Assembly (NCBI GenBank): GCA_017506865.1
Contig: JAFCMP010000357.1
Coordinates: forward strand, 129,001-193,000
Length of the DNA: 64,000 bases
Origin: Tribonema minus
Taxonomy: Eukaryota; Sar; Xanthophyceae; Tribonematales; Tribonemataceae
Direction of reading: 5' to 3'
Below are positions 34,301-46,352 of this stretch, in pieces (position 1 is the stretch's first letter; each line of letters starts with the position of its first letter). A program made the translations under genes and the position numbers. The notes beneath the pieces were generated by a model. That model was not told the DNA's origin. It searched no databases and worked only from the letters and a program-made list of their open reading frames with translations.

Positions 34301-35355
34301 TCCCTGTGTCAGCACACTTTCCAGAAGTGAACAAACAACCAGGGCCTCACCTGCAGCGCTGTGGACGTAGTCCTAATGGCCACAATCACCCTCCCCCTGG
34401 CGCCTGTGACAATGCCACTTTCCCTGAACCCCGCCGCCAGCGCCACCTTGAGCAGCCTGTCAGCAGCGCTCAGATTGCGTGCGCTGATGTGAAGTATCAG
34501 AGGCTCGTGTTTGAGGATTGCCTGCTGCACTGCGGCACCGCTGCTGCCGCAGACATCGCCACAGCCGCCGTTGCTGCCGCCGCCGCCGCTGCTGCCACCG
34601 TCATCGCCGCCGCCACCGCCGCCATCGCCAGCGCCACCGCCACCATCGCCGCCGTCACCGGTGCTGCCGCCGTTGTCGCTGCCGCCACCATCGCCGCCAC
34701 CAGCGCCACTGCCACTGCCACCATCGCCGCCGTCACTGCTGTTGCTGGCAGTGCCGCAAGCTCGCTCCACTGCAGCGATGACTTCGTCTGGGTCGACATG
34801 GCTGTGCTTTGCAAGTAACCATGTGCCAAAGCCTTTGCCGCCCTCTCCCCCCCCCTGCGTCCCTGTGAGATGCCCCCCAGTTGCATACACAGCAATCCTG
34901 CCGCTGCATGGGAACCATTAAAGTCAAGCAGGCAATGTTGTCAGCTTCGTACATCTCTCATTTCATTTGCATGATGTTGTTGTGTATTTTCTGGAGTTGC
35001 TCTGGTGCTGCAGTGCTCACAAGGAATTCCTGCATGAAACGTGTGCTCGGCTATGCATGGTGTGCACCAGATCATCAACAAGCGTCCGTGCAAGCTGAGT
35101 GCTCATGACTTTGTGCTTGTCTCTGCATCAACGAGCGCATTACCTGCAGCTGCTTGTGGTGTAGTAGTCCTGCTGCGAGTTTATCATGCTGACGGTATCT
35201 GCTATCGGAGCATCTAAGTTGCCCTTAGGGCTTCTGTCATCTATGTTGGCTTGCAATTTGTGGATGATGCACGCCTTGCTCTGATTGAACGCCGCGTCTG
35301 CTGCTGCCGATGGTGACATTGCCGGTACAGCACTGCTCTTCTTGCCTCTGGCCAT
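28337..35355 (-). CDS. TYW3-kelch-TYW2 fusion, wybutosine synthesis
   Basis: Six exons (35355-35144, 34903-34351, 33714-31621, 30652-30364, 29640-29600, 28933-28337) join in phase and give about 1,261 residues. Part 1 is TYW3: DDRSPKGNLDAPIADTV, YYTTSSCSGRIAVYATGG, FGTWLLAKHS, EPLILHISARNLSAADRLL, SGIVTGARGRVIVAIRTT, VPLVHCGRV. A Gly/Asp/Ser loop interrupts it. Part 2 is kelch (LMLFGGYGR, FLCLYGGR, GRWGHTATILP, LLLMLGGSGG), like the LCMT2/TYW4 propeller. Part 3 is TYW2: LLGDVVLAP, KENGISQSFDLTK, VMFCTGNITEKLRVARL, VDLYAGIGYYALPYL, ACEWNP, NLGLLPSSE. TYW2 transfers the aminocarboxypropyl group of AdoMet and TYW3 methylates the tricyclic base in tRNA-Phe. Arabidopsis At4g04670 has the same order. 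Exon 5 is only 41 bases. Confidence 0.92.
32088..32106 (-). repeat. GAAGTT motif array inside a coding exon
   Basis: Three GTTGAA units in tandem within exon 3 of the TYW gene, read as Val-Glu repeats (YVEVEVEADEE). The same motif recurs widely in this window. Confidence 0.7.
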
Positions 35356-35646
35356 GCTACCAGGAAAGTGTCTTACAAACACACACACACACACAGGTCA
35401 TGCACAATGGCACACATTGATTGATGTTGAAGTTGGAGGGTCGCCGGTTGAACTTTAGGGACGACCAACAACTGGTGCAACCTCTGTTTGAAAGCGGTGA
35501 AAACTGCCGTTGGAACTGTGATGTGTCGTCCTCCTGTCTAATGTTGCAACTTCAAGAGCACATCAAAGAAGGCACACACAAACACATACACATCTTCAAG
35601 ATCAACGAAACAACTCAATTGTACGTCAAGTAGACAGTGGGACCGG

Positions 35647-38600
35647 TCATCGGTAGCCCATCTCCATGGGCTGCATGCTTGATGACAGCGGCTGCGTCAA
35701 GTCCTCCAGGAAAGCGGATGAGTTGAGCACGCAGCTGCCCCCTAGGACCACCGAGAAGTTGGGGGAGGCCGCATTAAGCTCTGCTATCTTGGCTGCTTCT
35801 TCATACGTGACGCCGCCCACAATGTACACTATCATTTCCTGGGGTCTGCCGGTGAGCTGTGCGCCCGTGAGGGAGGGGTATTCTTTGTCCTTGAGCTTGC
35901 CCTTCAGCGCAGCCTGCAAGCACGGACAAAGCAGCGAGATGGATCATAAATGATCTCATTTAGGCGCACTGGAGCATCGTGCGCGTCGATTATGCAGTGA
36001 AGCACTTATGCAGACAGCGAGTATGATGAGCATGCAGCAGCTACACAGTAAGGCGAGTCCTGTCCTGCAGCCCAGGCTCAGTGGTGATGAGCGAGTATTG
36101 GTGTTTGCACACTGATAAACTGACATCGTTGCTGCTCTGGTAAGCAACAAACTTACAACTGTAACAAGGTAGCACTGGTGTGCTAGTGCATGCTGAGGAC
36201 TCTGCTACGGGTATCAACCTGGCCGCTCAGAGTCACACCTCTGACTCTGATTCTGACTCCGACCCTGACCGTTCAGCACGCACCGTACAGCAACATGCCC
36301 AGTGGCCAGCGCACGTCGCGGTTGCTCGCCATCACCATCCAGGCACATCTGGCCATGCCAACAGCAGCGGAGGCACCACATGACACTGTGACAATGATGA
36401 CAGTATCCACAACGCTCAGCGCGTCTCTCACCTCAATGACCGTCATCACGTACGGCACGTGCTGCGAGTAGACGTTCTCCACGCCCTGCAGCGAGCTGGT
36501 GATACTCTTGCCGATCATGGACATGAGGTTCCCCTGCCCGTACAGCCCAAGCCCCCGCTGCGCCCTCCCCCCAAACCCAATCAGCGCGTCCAAGAGCGCC
36601 GACTTGTCCGGGGGGACGCCTCCGTCCGCCAACTTCAACTTCAATGACCGCATGTTGAAGTTGGGGTTGTCCTCGTAGCGCAGCGCGTAGAGCATGGCGA
36701 GCCGCAGCTTGTCGCCGGGCTGGATGCGCGGGCTGGCTATTTTCTCCAGCAGCGCGCGCTGCGCCGGCAGTGGAATGAATCGCATTTCAGCAGCAGCGCT
36801 CAATGGGCATGACCCCAGTGAATTCAATCAATGGATGGCATGGGTTTGTTTGTAGTGCAGTGGATCACGAACGTGTGGGCAGATCCTGAAAGCGGCGCTT
36901 TGCGCACTTGCTCGCCAGAGCTAAGGGCTCAACGATGGCCGTCGCTAGGCTACGGCATTGTGTCCGCTGACAACAATGGGCCATGCAATGACAGTGCCTG
37001 ATCATGCATAATGCGCACCTAACACTGTCCCTAGTCGATTCCAGGCATTGCATAATCATCACTAGCGGGGTTAGCCCTGAGATACACCACCGCAGTACCT
37101 ACGAGCAACCTTTATCCCATGTGCCATCAACATCATACCTGCTCAGTCTGCACTACGCAGTCCTTGACTGAAGCTGCATTGCTCAAAACCCGCCGGATGC
37201 GCTGCATATACGCTTTGCGTAGTGACGCACTCATGCATCATAGCCACTACTTCAGGAGTATCGCGATTACCACTTGAAGCATCAGTATCACTTCAACTTC
37301 ACCATTACCACATAGGTACGCTCAATCACCTGGTGCCCCGCCTGATCGTCGCTGCACGCCAGCTCCTGCTCCAGCTGGCTGACATCCAGCAGCACGCGCT
37401 CGTCCACGAGCCGCGCCAGCTCGCTGAGCACTGCCACGTGTTTACTCACATTCAGCGACTGGCTCTTGAACGCGGGGAACCGCTCCAGGAACGCCTGCGG
37501 AAGGGGGTCGACAGGGTGCCAGTGATGCAGAAAACGACGGTTGCAATTTTGATTATGTTCTGAGCTGCTGGTTGCGGCGCTGCGGTGCCGCAGCCTGCTG
37601 CAACAGGAGCACCGAAAGTGCTGCAGTCAGCAATCAGATTCGGAGTACTGGCAGCATGGCAGTGTGTTGCTGTGGCTCAACTAGCAATTTAGGGACACTG
37701 ATGCTTCAGTGGTCAACACCCATGAGCTTGGGGGACCATTGAGTGATGGTACACCACGCTACTGAACTTTTGTGTACTGCAGCTTGTCTGATGTTGCAAA
37801 GCAATGCTGAAAGCACGGGCCGCACTTGCCAAGCACCGCTGTGATGAGCGGTCTGTGTTGACGCACATGTAAACAGTAGACGAAGAGAGTGCACAAAAGC
37901 TGGTGATATGGTATGCGGCACACATAGAGCGGAGAAATGGCATGCAGCAGGCTAGGCTGCATCTACAGCTTCTCCCATAGTGTGTCAGCCATGCACGTGA
38001 CCCACGCAAGAGTCCCATCATTATCACATTTACCACACGGGAAGTCATTCAATGTGCGTCAACTTCAACTGCACAGAGGTTCGCAAGCATGTCACTCATG
38101 CTACACACGCAGCCGCTGTTCACGGCGAAGCGTCACCTGCATGTCCTCGATGGTCTGGATGTTCTCGTTGAGCTTGCTGAGCCGCTGATACTCGTCCATG
38201 AGCCCCTTGACCGCTGCGCCCAAGTCGCCAAAGTTCGCGTACCGGTTCTTCGCAAAGAAGTCGTCCTGCGTGCAGCTGAGCACCACCTCCTCCAGCTCCT
38301 TCCTCACGCCGGGAGCTCCGCGCAGCACGCAGCGGTTGTCCGTCAGTCCCAGCAGCTCGTGCACCATCGCCTGATAGGTCCACTGGCTCAGCAGGGGGGT
38401 GACGGGGTCATCTTTCCGGTCCAGAACGAGCAGGAGAGGGCCGTCCTGCCGCCTGAAGTCGAAGATGCTGTCGGCGGCGATCTGCGACGACGCCTCCGCC
38501 GCCACCTTGCGCGCCTGCTGCGAGGATGCTGCGTAACGGATTTGGGCGGGCTTGCGCTTGACGCTCAGCAGCATGCTCAGGAGGGCGTTGACGTTGCGGG

Positions 38601-39171
38601 TGAATGGCGCGCTGCCGCTGGGCTGCGAGGGGCCGCGGCGCACATTAGCGGTGAAGAAGTCCTCGTTGAGGGCCGCGAAGTCTGCGTAGTATTCTTGCAC
38701 CTGGCGCACCACTTCGTGCTCCCCATCGGCGCTGGCGAGCTGCTGCAAGAGGTCTTGGTGCACCACGTTGGAGAAAAACACGTGGTACTCGCTGAAGCGA
38801 GGGTTGGAGACCTCTCTGCACAGCGCAGCAACGCTCTCCAGAGTTGGCTGTATAAAGACTGCAGCCTTGAGGTGGGGCATTCGGTCTCGCTTTGCTCCCA
38901 GCAGCTCTACCAAGTAGACTTCCTTCTCCATGACCTGACTTTGGGAGTAGACCATGCTCACTATCTGAGTGGTAGTGCTGTCAAGCAGCAGCGCCTTCAT
39001 GCCTTCCAGCCTCCCATCGGAGACGATGCGGTCGACATAAGACTTGACTGCTGCGATGACATTCATGCTCCCAGATCCACCTCCAGCTGCCGTCGCTGCA
39101 GTGGCTGGAGCAGCTGCGGCGCCACTGGTGCCCGGCGAGGCCTTGCCTGGCGCAGTTGCTTGCCTTTTCAT
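35647..39171 (-). CDS. VPS45: VPS45, Sec1/Munc18-family protein
   Basis: Four exons (39171-38137, 37494-37330, 36758-36432, 35913-35647) join in phase 0 and give 597 residues (human 570). VPS45 binds syntaxin-type SNAREs and promotes fusion at the trans-Golgi and endosome. Seen in order: MNVIAAVKSYVDRI, MKALLLDSTTTQIVSMVYSQ, VMEKEVYLVELL, the domain-3a region (LVLDRKDDPVTPLLSQWTYQ, MVHELLGL), NVSKHVAVLSELARLVDER, DKLRLAMLYALRYED, QGVENVYSQHVPYVMTVIE, GRPQEMIVYIVGGVTYEEA and LGGSCVLNSSAFLEDL. About 35 Ala/Gly/Thr-rich residues precede the canonical MNV start; translation could begin at 39171 or 39066. A GAAGTT motif in exon 3 adds SLKLKLADGG to a variable loop. Divergent to POLD3. Confidence 0.95.
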
Positions 39172-39457
39172 GGCCCGCAGCCTTGGCACACCGCCTTGTG
39201 TGTACTGGGGGATTTTTTTCTTCCTGCAGTTTTGTCGTCGCAGCTGCTCAACCGAACTTCACTTCCCGCTCTTTTGCTGAGGCACAGAGTGCAGTCGCTC
39301 TCGCCGCTGTGTGGTAGCTGTAGCCCACCTGTGAGGCACATCTGCCATCAGCGAAAGACCGAGGTAGGGTATTTGTAAGGCTACATTACAGCCTGAGAGA
39401 GCCTTCATCAACCTCCCCCAGATTTCAAACAGCGAATCCTGAATCCTGGTCGCAGCC
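39172..39457. promoter_or_regulatory. short bidirectional promoter region (VPS45/POLD3)
   Basis: Under 290 bases separate two divergent start codons, so both promoters must lie here or overlap the 5' ends of the genes. No clear TATA element seen. Confidence 0.4.
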
Positions 39458-41165
39458 ATGGCGGTGACTGCTTCGGAGTGCTTGGAGGAGCTCAATGGGC
39501 TGGTCATGGACGAGCTGCGGACGGTGACATGCAGGTGGCTGGCTGTGCACATGTCGATATCAGCCACTTCAGCTCAGCTGATGCTGCGCCAGTATGCACA
39601 GTCCCAGGGGAGCAAACTCTCGGTGACGTACTACATCAGCGGCAGAGGGATGCCACACGGGACCAACCGGCTCGCAGCCCTGGTAGTACCGGCCGGGAGC
39701 CTGGCGCAGGCGATCAAGGCCTTTGACACAGTCACTGACGCTCACGTCTACAGTGTCGCACCTGCCAAGGACGGCGGAGCCGGCAAGGCGGCTGTGACCG
39801 CGGCGCTCTGGGAGGCTGGCCTTGAGCACCAGCGGCACATTGGCAGCGGCAGCGCTGAAGATGAGGCGCAGAAGTTCCACTCGCTGGCCTCCATCAAAGG
39901 CGTGACGTGCCAACTCTCGCGGCGCGCCCGCGCACCCCCTCCTTCCGCCGCTCCTGCTGCTGCCGTCGACGGCGGCATCACCGTTGACAGCAAGAAAGCT
40001 GTGCAGGCGGCGCCACCGCCATTAGTCACCAGCAACATGAAAGCTGTCAACGTCAACGACTTCTTCAGCCGGCACACTTCCAAGGGCAACGACGCCAGCG
40101 CCAAAGTCAAGAAGGAGCCAGCCGCCGGCGCCAAAGTTAAGAAGGAGCCAGCAGCAGCGTCGAAGGCGAAGGGCGGTGCAGCTGCCAAAAGTGCAGCAGC
40201 AGCAGCAGCAGTCAAAGCGGAGCCAAAAGAGGTTGACGCGGCAAAAAGCAGCAGCGATGCTGCTGCAGCAGCCGCTGCGCCTGCGCGCAACGACGATGCA
40301 GCTCCCGACAGCGCAGCAGAGTCGGCGGCACCTTCACAGGAAACCCCCGCAGCAGCGGCAGCTCATGCGGACGCAGGCGCGGCCGCGCCTGAGCACAATG
40401 GCGCAAGCAGCGGCAGTGCACAAGCAGCAGCAGCAGAAGCAGCTGGCGCATCGCACCATGCGCCCACACCCACCGCACAGCCAGCCGCTGCAAAGGCCTC
40501 CAACGGCTCACCCGCTGCAGCAGCAGAGCGCAAGGACGGCTCTCCTGCCGCTGCCGCGGCCGCAGCCAGCGACAGTGAAGAGGAGGCAGAGGCGATGCTG
40601 GACGAGGTCCCGGGTGGCGAATCCGCTGCGTCAGCCCCTGCCGCCATGGAAGTTGAAGTTACGGGCGAAGAGGACGAGGCGGAGTGGGACGACAGCGCCG
40701 CCAACAGCAGCGGCGTTGCGGACGGCAGCAGTAGCAAGCCCTTCCCGCCTGCGCAGAGCGCTGCCGCGGCGGCTGCGCCCAAGGTCGGCAGCAGCGCTCA
40801 GGCAGCAGCAGCAGCAGCGCCCGCCAAAGGCGAGAAGAAGGCGAAAGCGGCGGCGGCAGGGAAGGGCAAGGGCAAGAAGGGCGGCGCCGCAGGGGGCGGG
40901 GAGGCCAAGCCGAAGGCGGTCAAGGCAAAGCCTGCGCCGCCCGCCAAAAACCGCTACGAAGATGCCGCCACGGACGAGGAGGAGGACGCAGAGGACGGTA
41001 CGCCGCGCGCCAAGAAGAAGCGCGCTAAGAAAGCGGCGGCGGCGGCGGCGGCGGCGGGCGGCAGCGGCAGCGAGGGCAGCGGGGACGAGGGCGGCAGCGG
41101 CGCCAAGCGCAAGCGCGCCAAGGCGGCGGACGCGCAGGCGGGCGCCATGGATAAGTTTGCACTGG

Positions 41166-41196
<31 letters not shown>

Positions 41197-41485
41197 GGGG
41201 CGCAAGCGCACCAGGCTCGTGGACCAGGTGGAGTCGTACATGGACGAGAAGGGCTGCCTGTGCACGGTCGTCAAGCAGGTGGAAGTGGAGGTGGAGGAGG
41301 AGGAGGCGCCGGTGGTGCCGGCGGCTGCGGCAGCGCTCAGTAGCAAGAAGGGCGGTGCTGCTGCCGGCACCGGTTTGAAGGGCAAGGTGGCGGCGAAGGG
41401 GTCGGGAGGGGGGAAGGGGGGCAAGAAGGGGCCGGAAAAGGGCGGCAAGCAGACCAACATGATGTCGTTTTTCGGTAAGAGGTAG
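39458..41485 (+). CDS. POLD3: DNA polymerase delta subunit 3 (POLD3/Cdc27-like)
   Basis: A single exon of 675 codons. Residues about 5-80 match the POLD3 N-terminal winged-helix region that binds the B subunit: LNGLVMDELRTVTCRWLAVH, SATSAQLMLRQYAQSQG, LSVTYYISG. The long middle is Ala/Lys/Glu-rich and disordered. It holds three SUMO-type sites (VKKE twice in a duplicated AKVKKEPAA segment, and VKAE) and acidic clusters. The C-terminus QTNMMSFFGKR is a classic PCNA-binding PIP box (Q-x-x-M-x-x-F-F), as expected at the end of POLD3. The subunit tethers polymerase delta to PCNA for replication and translesion synthesis. Human POLD3 is 466 residues; the excess here is low-complexity sequence. A GAAGTTGAAGTT motif encodes MEVEV near residue 398. 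Confidence 0.9.
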
Positions 41486-42510
41486 CAGCGGCCGGCTATG
41501 TGCCTGCTGCGTCAGCAGATGCGCGCGTGAGCATGGGGCAGGTATCGTTTGCTGTGTGTGTGCTAGTGCCCTTCAAACGTGATGTCAGTCCACTCTGATG
41601 CCATTGGTGCCGTGCACACGCCATCTGCCTGTACCACGCTTGTCTGATGGACTGTGTGTACGCAATGTTGCCCATGCCTGAGAGCGTCGCTGAGGTTATG
41701 GTGCTGCACATCGTGCGCTTGTTGCCATCCTGAAAGGCGCACCTTTAATTGCTCGCAGAAGGGTGTCGGTCGTGTGTGGTCATGTCAGTCTTTCAGTGTT
41801 CTAAGGCAGGTTAGGTATATGATAACGTGCTGCTAGCTGCGAATGTCCAGTTTTGCATGTGTTGTTATGCGCTGATTGGCCGCGATATGCTGCAGCTGCA
41901 ATGTATTCCCACGTATTTGCCATGGGTGCAACAACGCTCAGGTTGGCGCATGTCAGCACTTGGCGTGCCTCTGCCTCGCAAAAAGCTAATTATATAATCA
42001 TAATGTCACTCCATGAAAGCCCGTGGTAGACAAAGAAGGTGCCGTGAGCCATTCACAAAACTTGAAGGTGCTGAGAGACCTTGGCTGTTTGGCCCTGTCA
42101 TTGGAGCCGCAACGCATGCTTGAACCTGCGCCATCATGCACATACATGCATACTACTGTTGCCAAAGCCGAGCAGGCGCGGACACATACTTTACAATTAA
42201 TCCTCGGGCGTGAAAGAGCCCAGGTGGTAGGTGTCAAGCTTGCCAGCATCTACAATGCATCTTGACAATGTGAAACTGTCTCAATGCGCATTGGCAACCA
42301 CATCTACTATGACATCGCCACCTGGCACGCACTTTTGACTCAAGCCGCGCAGGCGCATGTATCAAATGCGGGGTGATTACTGCAACGCCCACTGCAAGCA
42401 ATATTTCTTACACTTTAACATGCAAGGCAGCAAAGCCATGGCAGCAGAGCACGCGGAGCCTTCATGTTGGAGCGTGTGAAGAAATCAGCCATGTTCATTG
42501 TGTCATGTGA
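41486..42510. other. intergenic region, no gene recognised
   Basis: Probably begins with the POLD3 3' untranslated region. Only short shadow frames follow and nothing matches a known family. Confidence 0.35.
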
Positions 42511-43240
42511 CAGGGTTGGCACGTGCGTAGATAGTATATATACGGTATATTGGTACATACGCGTATATATACGCGTAGACGCCGAAACGGGGCGTATATT
42601 CGCGTATACGCTTTTGCACCGCTGTGGTGCTCACGAGCGCTGCCCGTGGCCCAGCGCATGCCAAGGGTAAGGTGGCTAGGGCTATCTGGGGGCCAGAAGC
42701 GGAAAGGCAGGGCTGAGCGGTGGTCTCAAGCCACAGAAGGCGCCTGCACAGCCTAAACTTGGCAATTCAGTGGCTCAGGCAGCTTCGCACCTGGCCAGCA
42801 GAGCCTGCATGAGCCTTCACGGCTTGTTCTGTCGGTGATGTGGAAGAGGACGATGGGAAGGGAGTCGCTGCACATGCTGACAGACACGCTGCCCTCTGAC
42901 GAGGCGCAGCTTTTCAGCGGCACCATGCGGTCGGCGCACTCAGGCCGTAACCAAGCTTCTTTTGGCATTTCGGCCAACTTCAAGAAAATCCCACACTTCA
43001 AGTGTTGCTCTGATGACACTTTATGAAGGCAATTATTTCTAGTGTCTGCATGTCTGTAATCAGCACCCTGAGCCCGTTCGAATGCACCTGGTTTCAGAGA
43101 AATCTAAAGACGACAAGTCGTCGTAGCGAGATTTGGCTTTGTCAGATACGCTAATATACGCAGTATATACGTATTGTACGCCAAAAATACGTATATATGC
43201 GGGTATGCAAAATCCAGATATACGCAATGTGCCAACCCTA
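42511..43240. mobile_element. putative non-autonomous hAT-like element (MITE) with terminal inverted repeats
   Basis: The left end CAGGGTTGGCACGTGCGTA is matched, in inverted form, by the right end TGCGCAATGTGCCAACCCTA-like sequence (about 12 exact bases, then looser match). Both ends continue into alternating TATATACG tracts. The interior (about 42650-43020) has no transposase motifs. CAGGG/TAGGG ends resemble hAT elements. No clean 8-bp target duplication was found, so age or family is uncertain. Confidence 0.55.
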
Positions 43241-43699
43241 GTAGTCACTCATGTCAAGTTGTGGACAGAAAGTGACGAGCCTGAGTGAGGCAGAATGTGT
43301 CCGCCTGAGCACTGAAGCACAACGCCCTGCCTGCCGTCCCCGCTGATACACCTCTTGACGCATATTGCGCCTACCGTCCATCACGAATCTCTGCTAGCGT
43401 ACACGACACACGGAGCTCTGAGCAGGACAATAGCTCTGTATTCGATCCATTGCTGAGCGCTCATACAACTTTGTGCAATACTTTGTACCACCATGCACAT
43501 AACCTGGGTGTTTGCGCCCCACAACCAGCCCTTGGCATACTTTGCAGGCCGAGGAAGGATGCAGGAGTGCGCTCCTTGGCAGTGTCGTACACTGCATGCA
43601 TACAAATAGTTGCGCTTTTGGTATGAAGGCCGCCGGTTTGGCGTCATCTTCCTTCCGTGTGTGCTGTGAGTCATGTAGTATGCACCGCTGCACACAACT

Positions 43700-44920
43700 G
43701 TTGTAGTTACCATGCGGGATCGTGCCACACGCGCTGCTGCGTGTGCGTTGCGTGCAGGCGCGCCTCCGCTGCCGAGCCATGCAGCAACGCCATCGCCGCA
43801 AGCGACGCAAGCATGTGTCGCGAAGTCAATGGCTGCTGCCGACGCTGGTGGCGCCCCTGCTGCTGCTGCTGCCCGCTGGAGCACTGGCGCGGCGCGCTGC
43901 GCAGAACAGCCACCAGCTCCGCGTGACAGTTGCGCCAACGGCGATGTACATGAATGGCTGCCGCAGCGGGCGATGCTATCGCCAGGGACCTGCCATTGGG
44001 ACACGATGCTCTAGTGCTCGAGGACTGCTGGTGAAGGAGAGGCGTCAGGTACCGTATCATTACAGGGGACGCACAGGTTCTACTTGATGGGGGGGTGCCG
44101 CAGCTGACGCTGCTGTTGCTACTGCTGCCGCTGAACGCAAACTTTGCTGCCCTCCGCAACTTCCTCTCTGAGACTGGCAGCATCTCATCTGTTGCTTCCG
44201 GCTCACGAAAGGGTGGCATGCTGGACGCTGTGTGCTCTATAGGTCAGAGTGAGGGCCCACCGACAACTCGACGGAACCAGACGACTTGGAAAGCCCGGAT
44301 CCGAAGTTCGCAGGTACCGAAACCGCGGTGCTGCTTCAAACTCCAGATCTGGATGCCTCCCTTGAGCTCATGCAGTTGCTGCCTGATGACGACGGCGCTC
44401 CTGCAACTGCGGCTTGGTGCTCCTGATGCTGCTGACGATGCATTGATTTTGAGGCGGTTAGGCGCTTTCTCACTTCAGCCACGCGCAGGTGGGACGTGCA
44501 TCACCTCCGCAAATCTGTCGTGAAGCGTAGCAATCAACGCATGCTCGATGTCGGTGCCAGCGGCTGGAAGTACGTCAGCTACGTCGGTCGATGAGATGAC
44601 TGATGCGGTCATGTTGCTACAATGGTGCTCTATGTTCCTGGCTCCGTGTTGCTGGTTGCGGAGCCTGGCATGCAACGGCCGTTGGCCCGGGTGCCTTTTG
44701 GTGAAAATGAGTTTGCGAGGGCTCAGGAGTTGCCCATGATGTTCTCTCCACGCAATCAGCGGCTCCGGGCCCCGGCGGTGGTAGCTGACCGCGGCAATGC
44801 GTCCGTCGAATGCAGGCCCAGGAAATGCTGGAAATCCTACCATGTTTCGGATGCCATACCAAATGGTCAAGCGTGCGTGTGCGAGCAGGATGACAGCGCG
44901 CAACTCCATAAGCAGCGGTC
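43700..44920 (+). pseudogene. interrupted coding-like stretch, unrecognised
   Basis: A start-like frame (43722 on) has a basic head, then a hydrophobic segment SQWLLPTLVAPLLLLLP AGALA resembling a signal anchor. A second frame reads RIITGDAQVLLDGGVPQLTL and then LNANFAALRNFLSETGS. A possible 76-base intron (44242-44317) links this to TAVLLQTPDLDASLELMQLL. The same frame then continues protein-like (FEAVRRFLTSATRRWDVHH, later VLYVPGSVLLVAEPGMQRPL) but is broken by several TGA codons. TGA is a normal stop in other genes here, so recoding is unlikely. Either a decayed gene or missed introns. The minus strand also offers protein-like frames, so even the strand is unsure. Confidence 0.3.
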
Positions 44921-45037
44921 ACGTGACGCACTGACATTGTTGGCGGCCAATGCTCTGCTGACAATGCTGAAAGCACATCTCACGCGACTCTCCGAATTTT
45001 GTTTGTTGCAATCGCAGCAAAAGAGGGCTGCGAGGCA

Positions 45038-46352
45038 TCACGGCTCTTGCAAGGAGCGCTTTCGCCTCTCCTTGAGCCAGTCGGGAAGGACTCGTGGCGG
45101 CGTTAGCGGCTGGCACGAGTCGACCGCATGCGCCATGGCATACCCCTTTGCCATGTACTCTTGCAGGTCCTCGTCGCCCAGACAGGCCTGCAGTGCACAG
45201 CAGACAATGAAAGCCACAGTGTTGGCACCTTCATTGGTGGAAACCAGAGTCAGAGGAAGCTTCTGAGAACTGAAGTATGCAAATCGAATGGCACAACGCG
45301 CATCACCTTGAGTGCAATGAGCGCGGCGGCGCGGCGAAAGGCTTCTATCATAACCAGATGTGTTCAATGAGTGACAGCATAGAGACGCGCTGGTCTAGTT
45401 GGTCGCTGCACACTGCGCATGGCGCAGAACCATGCCAGCGCACTCACACGCATGACATGCTTCAGTAGCCCCCCCCACTGAATCTTGACTTTGATTGTTG
45501 GCCAGAGCGAGTCACTCGCGCAGACTTCTGTATTTTGTGAGGAACTGTCCGAGGAACTGTCCGAGCATGTCTTCATGCAGTTGTGCATGAGGGGGCCTGG
45601 CCTGCTTCATTGCTCGTGCTTGTGCTCTGCCGCCCAAAATGAGTGACGTGCTCTTTCCACAATGCATATTTGCGGTCTCCAAGCACTGTTGTATGGGCAC
45701 CGGACGATGCCTACAGTAGCACCAGCCTATGAATTGCCATGTGTCACAACCTGACAACTAATCAGTGCGTGAGGGTCCTGCTGTGAAGTGATGTCGTGCA
45801 CCCCAACATCAACTGTCCAATATCAGTGCATCACAATGGGGCACCCACCTGCAGCCTTGGCGTTGCTGTGGCTTGACACACTGGGGGACCATTCTACACA
45901 AGCTGCGACAGCCATTGCGACTGACTGTTGGAGCACTGTGACGTGCAGGGTACATATCACACAAAGGTTGAAGTTGTGTAATTAAGGTTCTTACAACACA
46001 GATGGACAGAGCTACATGTGCGCTCAGTCAATGTGCGACAAGAGACAATTGTTTACAAGACCGTAGCGGCACTCACCTCCAGGCATTCGCGGTACTCCCT
46101 CAGCGGGTGTACAGTGATTAGAGTGCTGGCCTTGATGCCAAACGTGTTCTGCACAGCGGACGAGGGGCGCGCAGCAAGCAGCACTGTGACACCAGTCTTG
46201 CGACGCAATTCACAGACTAAGGCTTGGCTGCTACGCTCCTGGTGTCCAGAAAAGTACACAAGGAGGACGTAGGGGAGGACCCCGAGATGCCATTTGGCGG
46301 CGGTGGCGTTTGAGTGGCTGTCGTTGCGAACTTTCAGACTGTCATACGACAT
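45038..46352 (-). CDS. unrecognised gene fragment, probably two or more exons
   Basis: Exon 46352-46077 ends at a good GTGAGT donor and reads KWHLGVLPYVLLVYFSG, then ALVCELRRKTGVTVLLAA and STLITVHPLREYRECLE. Exon 45262-45038 follows a TTCTCAG acceptor in the same phase and reads KLPLTLVSTNEGANTVAFIV, later LQEYMAKGYAMAHAVDS and ends PPRVLPDWLKERRKRSLQEP. Both look like folded protein with alternating strands and helices, perhaps a Rossmann-type or phosphatase-like fold, but I recognise no family. Exons may be missing between or upstream. The start at 46352 is a placeholder. Confidence 0.4.

Noticed and set aside
34511-34921. Pro/Ser/Leu-rich 136-codon plus-strand frame
   Set aside because: Antisense of the Gly/Asp/Ser insert within the TYW3 domain.
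38089-39378. 429-codon plus-strand frame
   Set aside because: Antisense shadow of VPS45 exon 1.
40176-41378. 400-codon Arg/Gln-rich frame on the plus strand
   Set aside because: Shadow frame of POLD3, whose own frame carries the family N-terminus and PIP box.
44250-44920. TGA read as an amino acid
   Set aside because: Clear genes here (TYW fusion, hydroxyisourate hydrolase) end in TGA, so the code is standard; decay or missed introns fit better.
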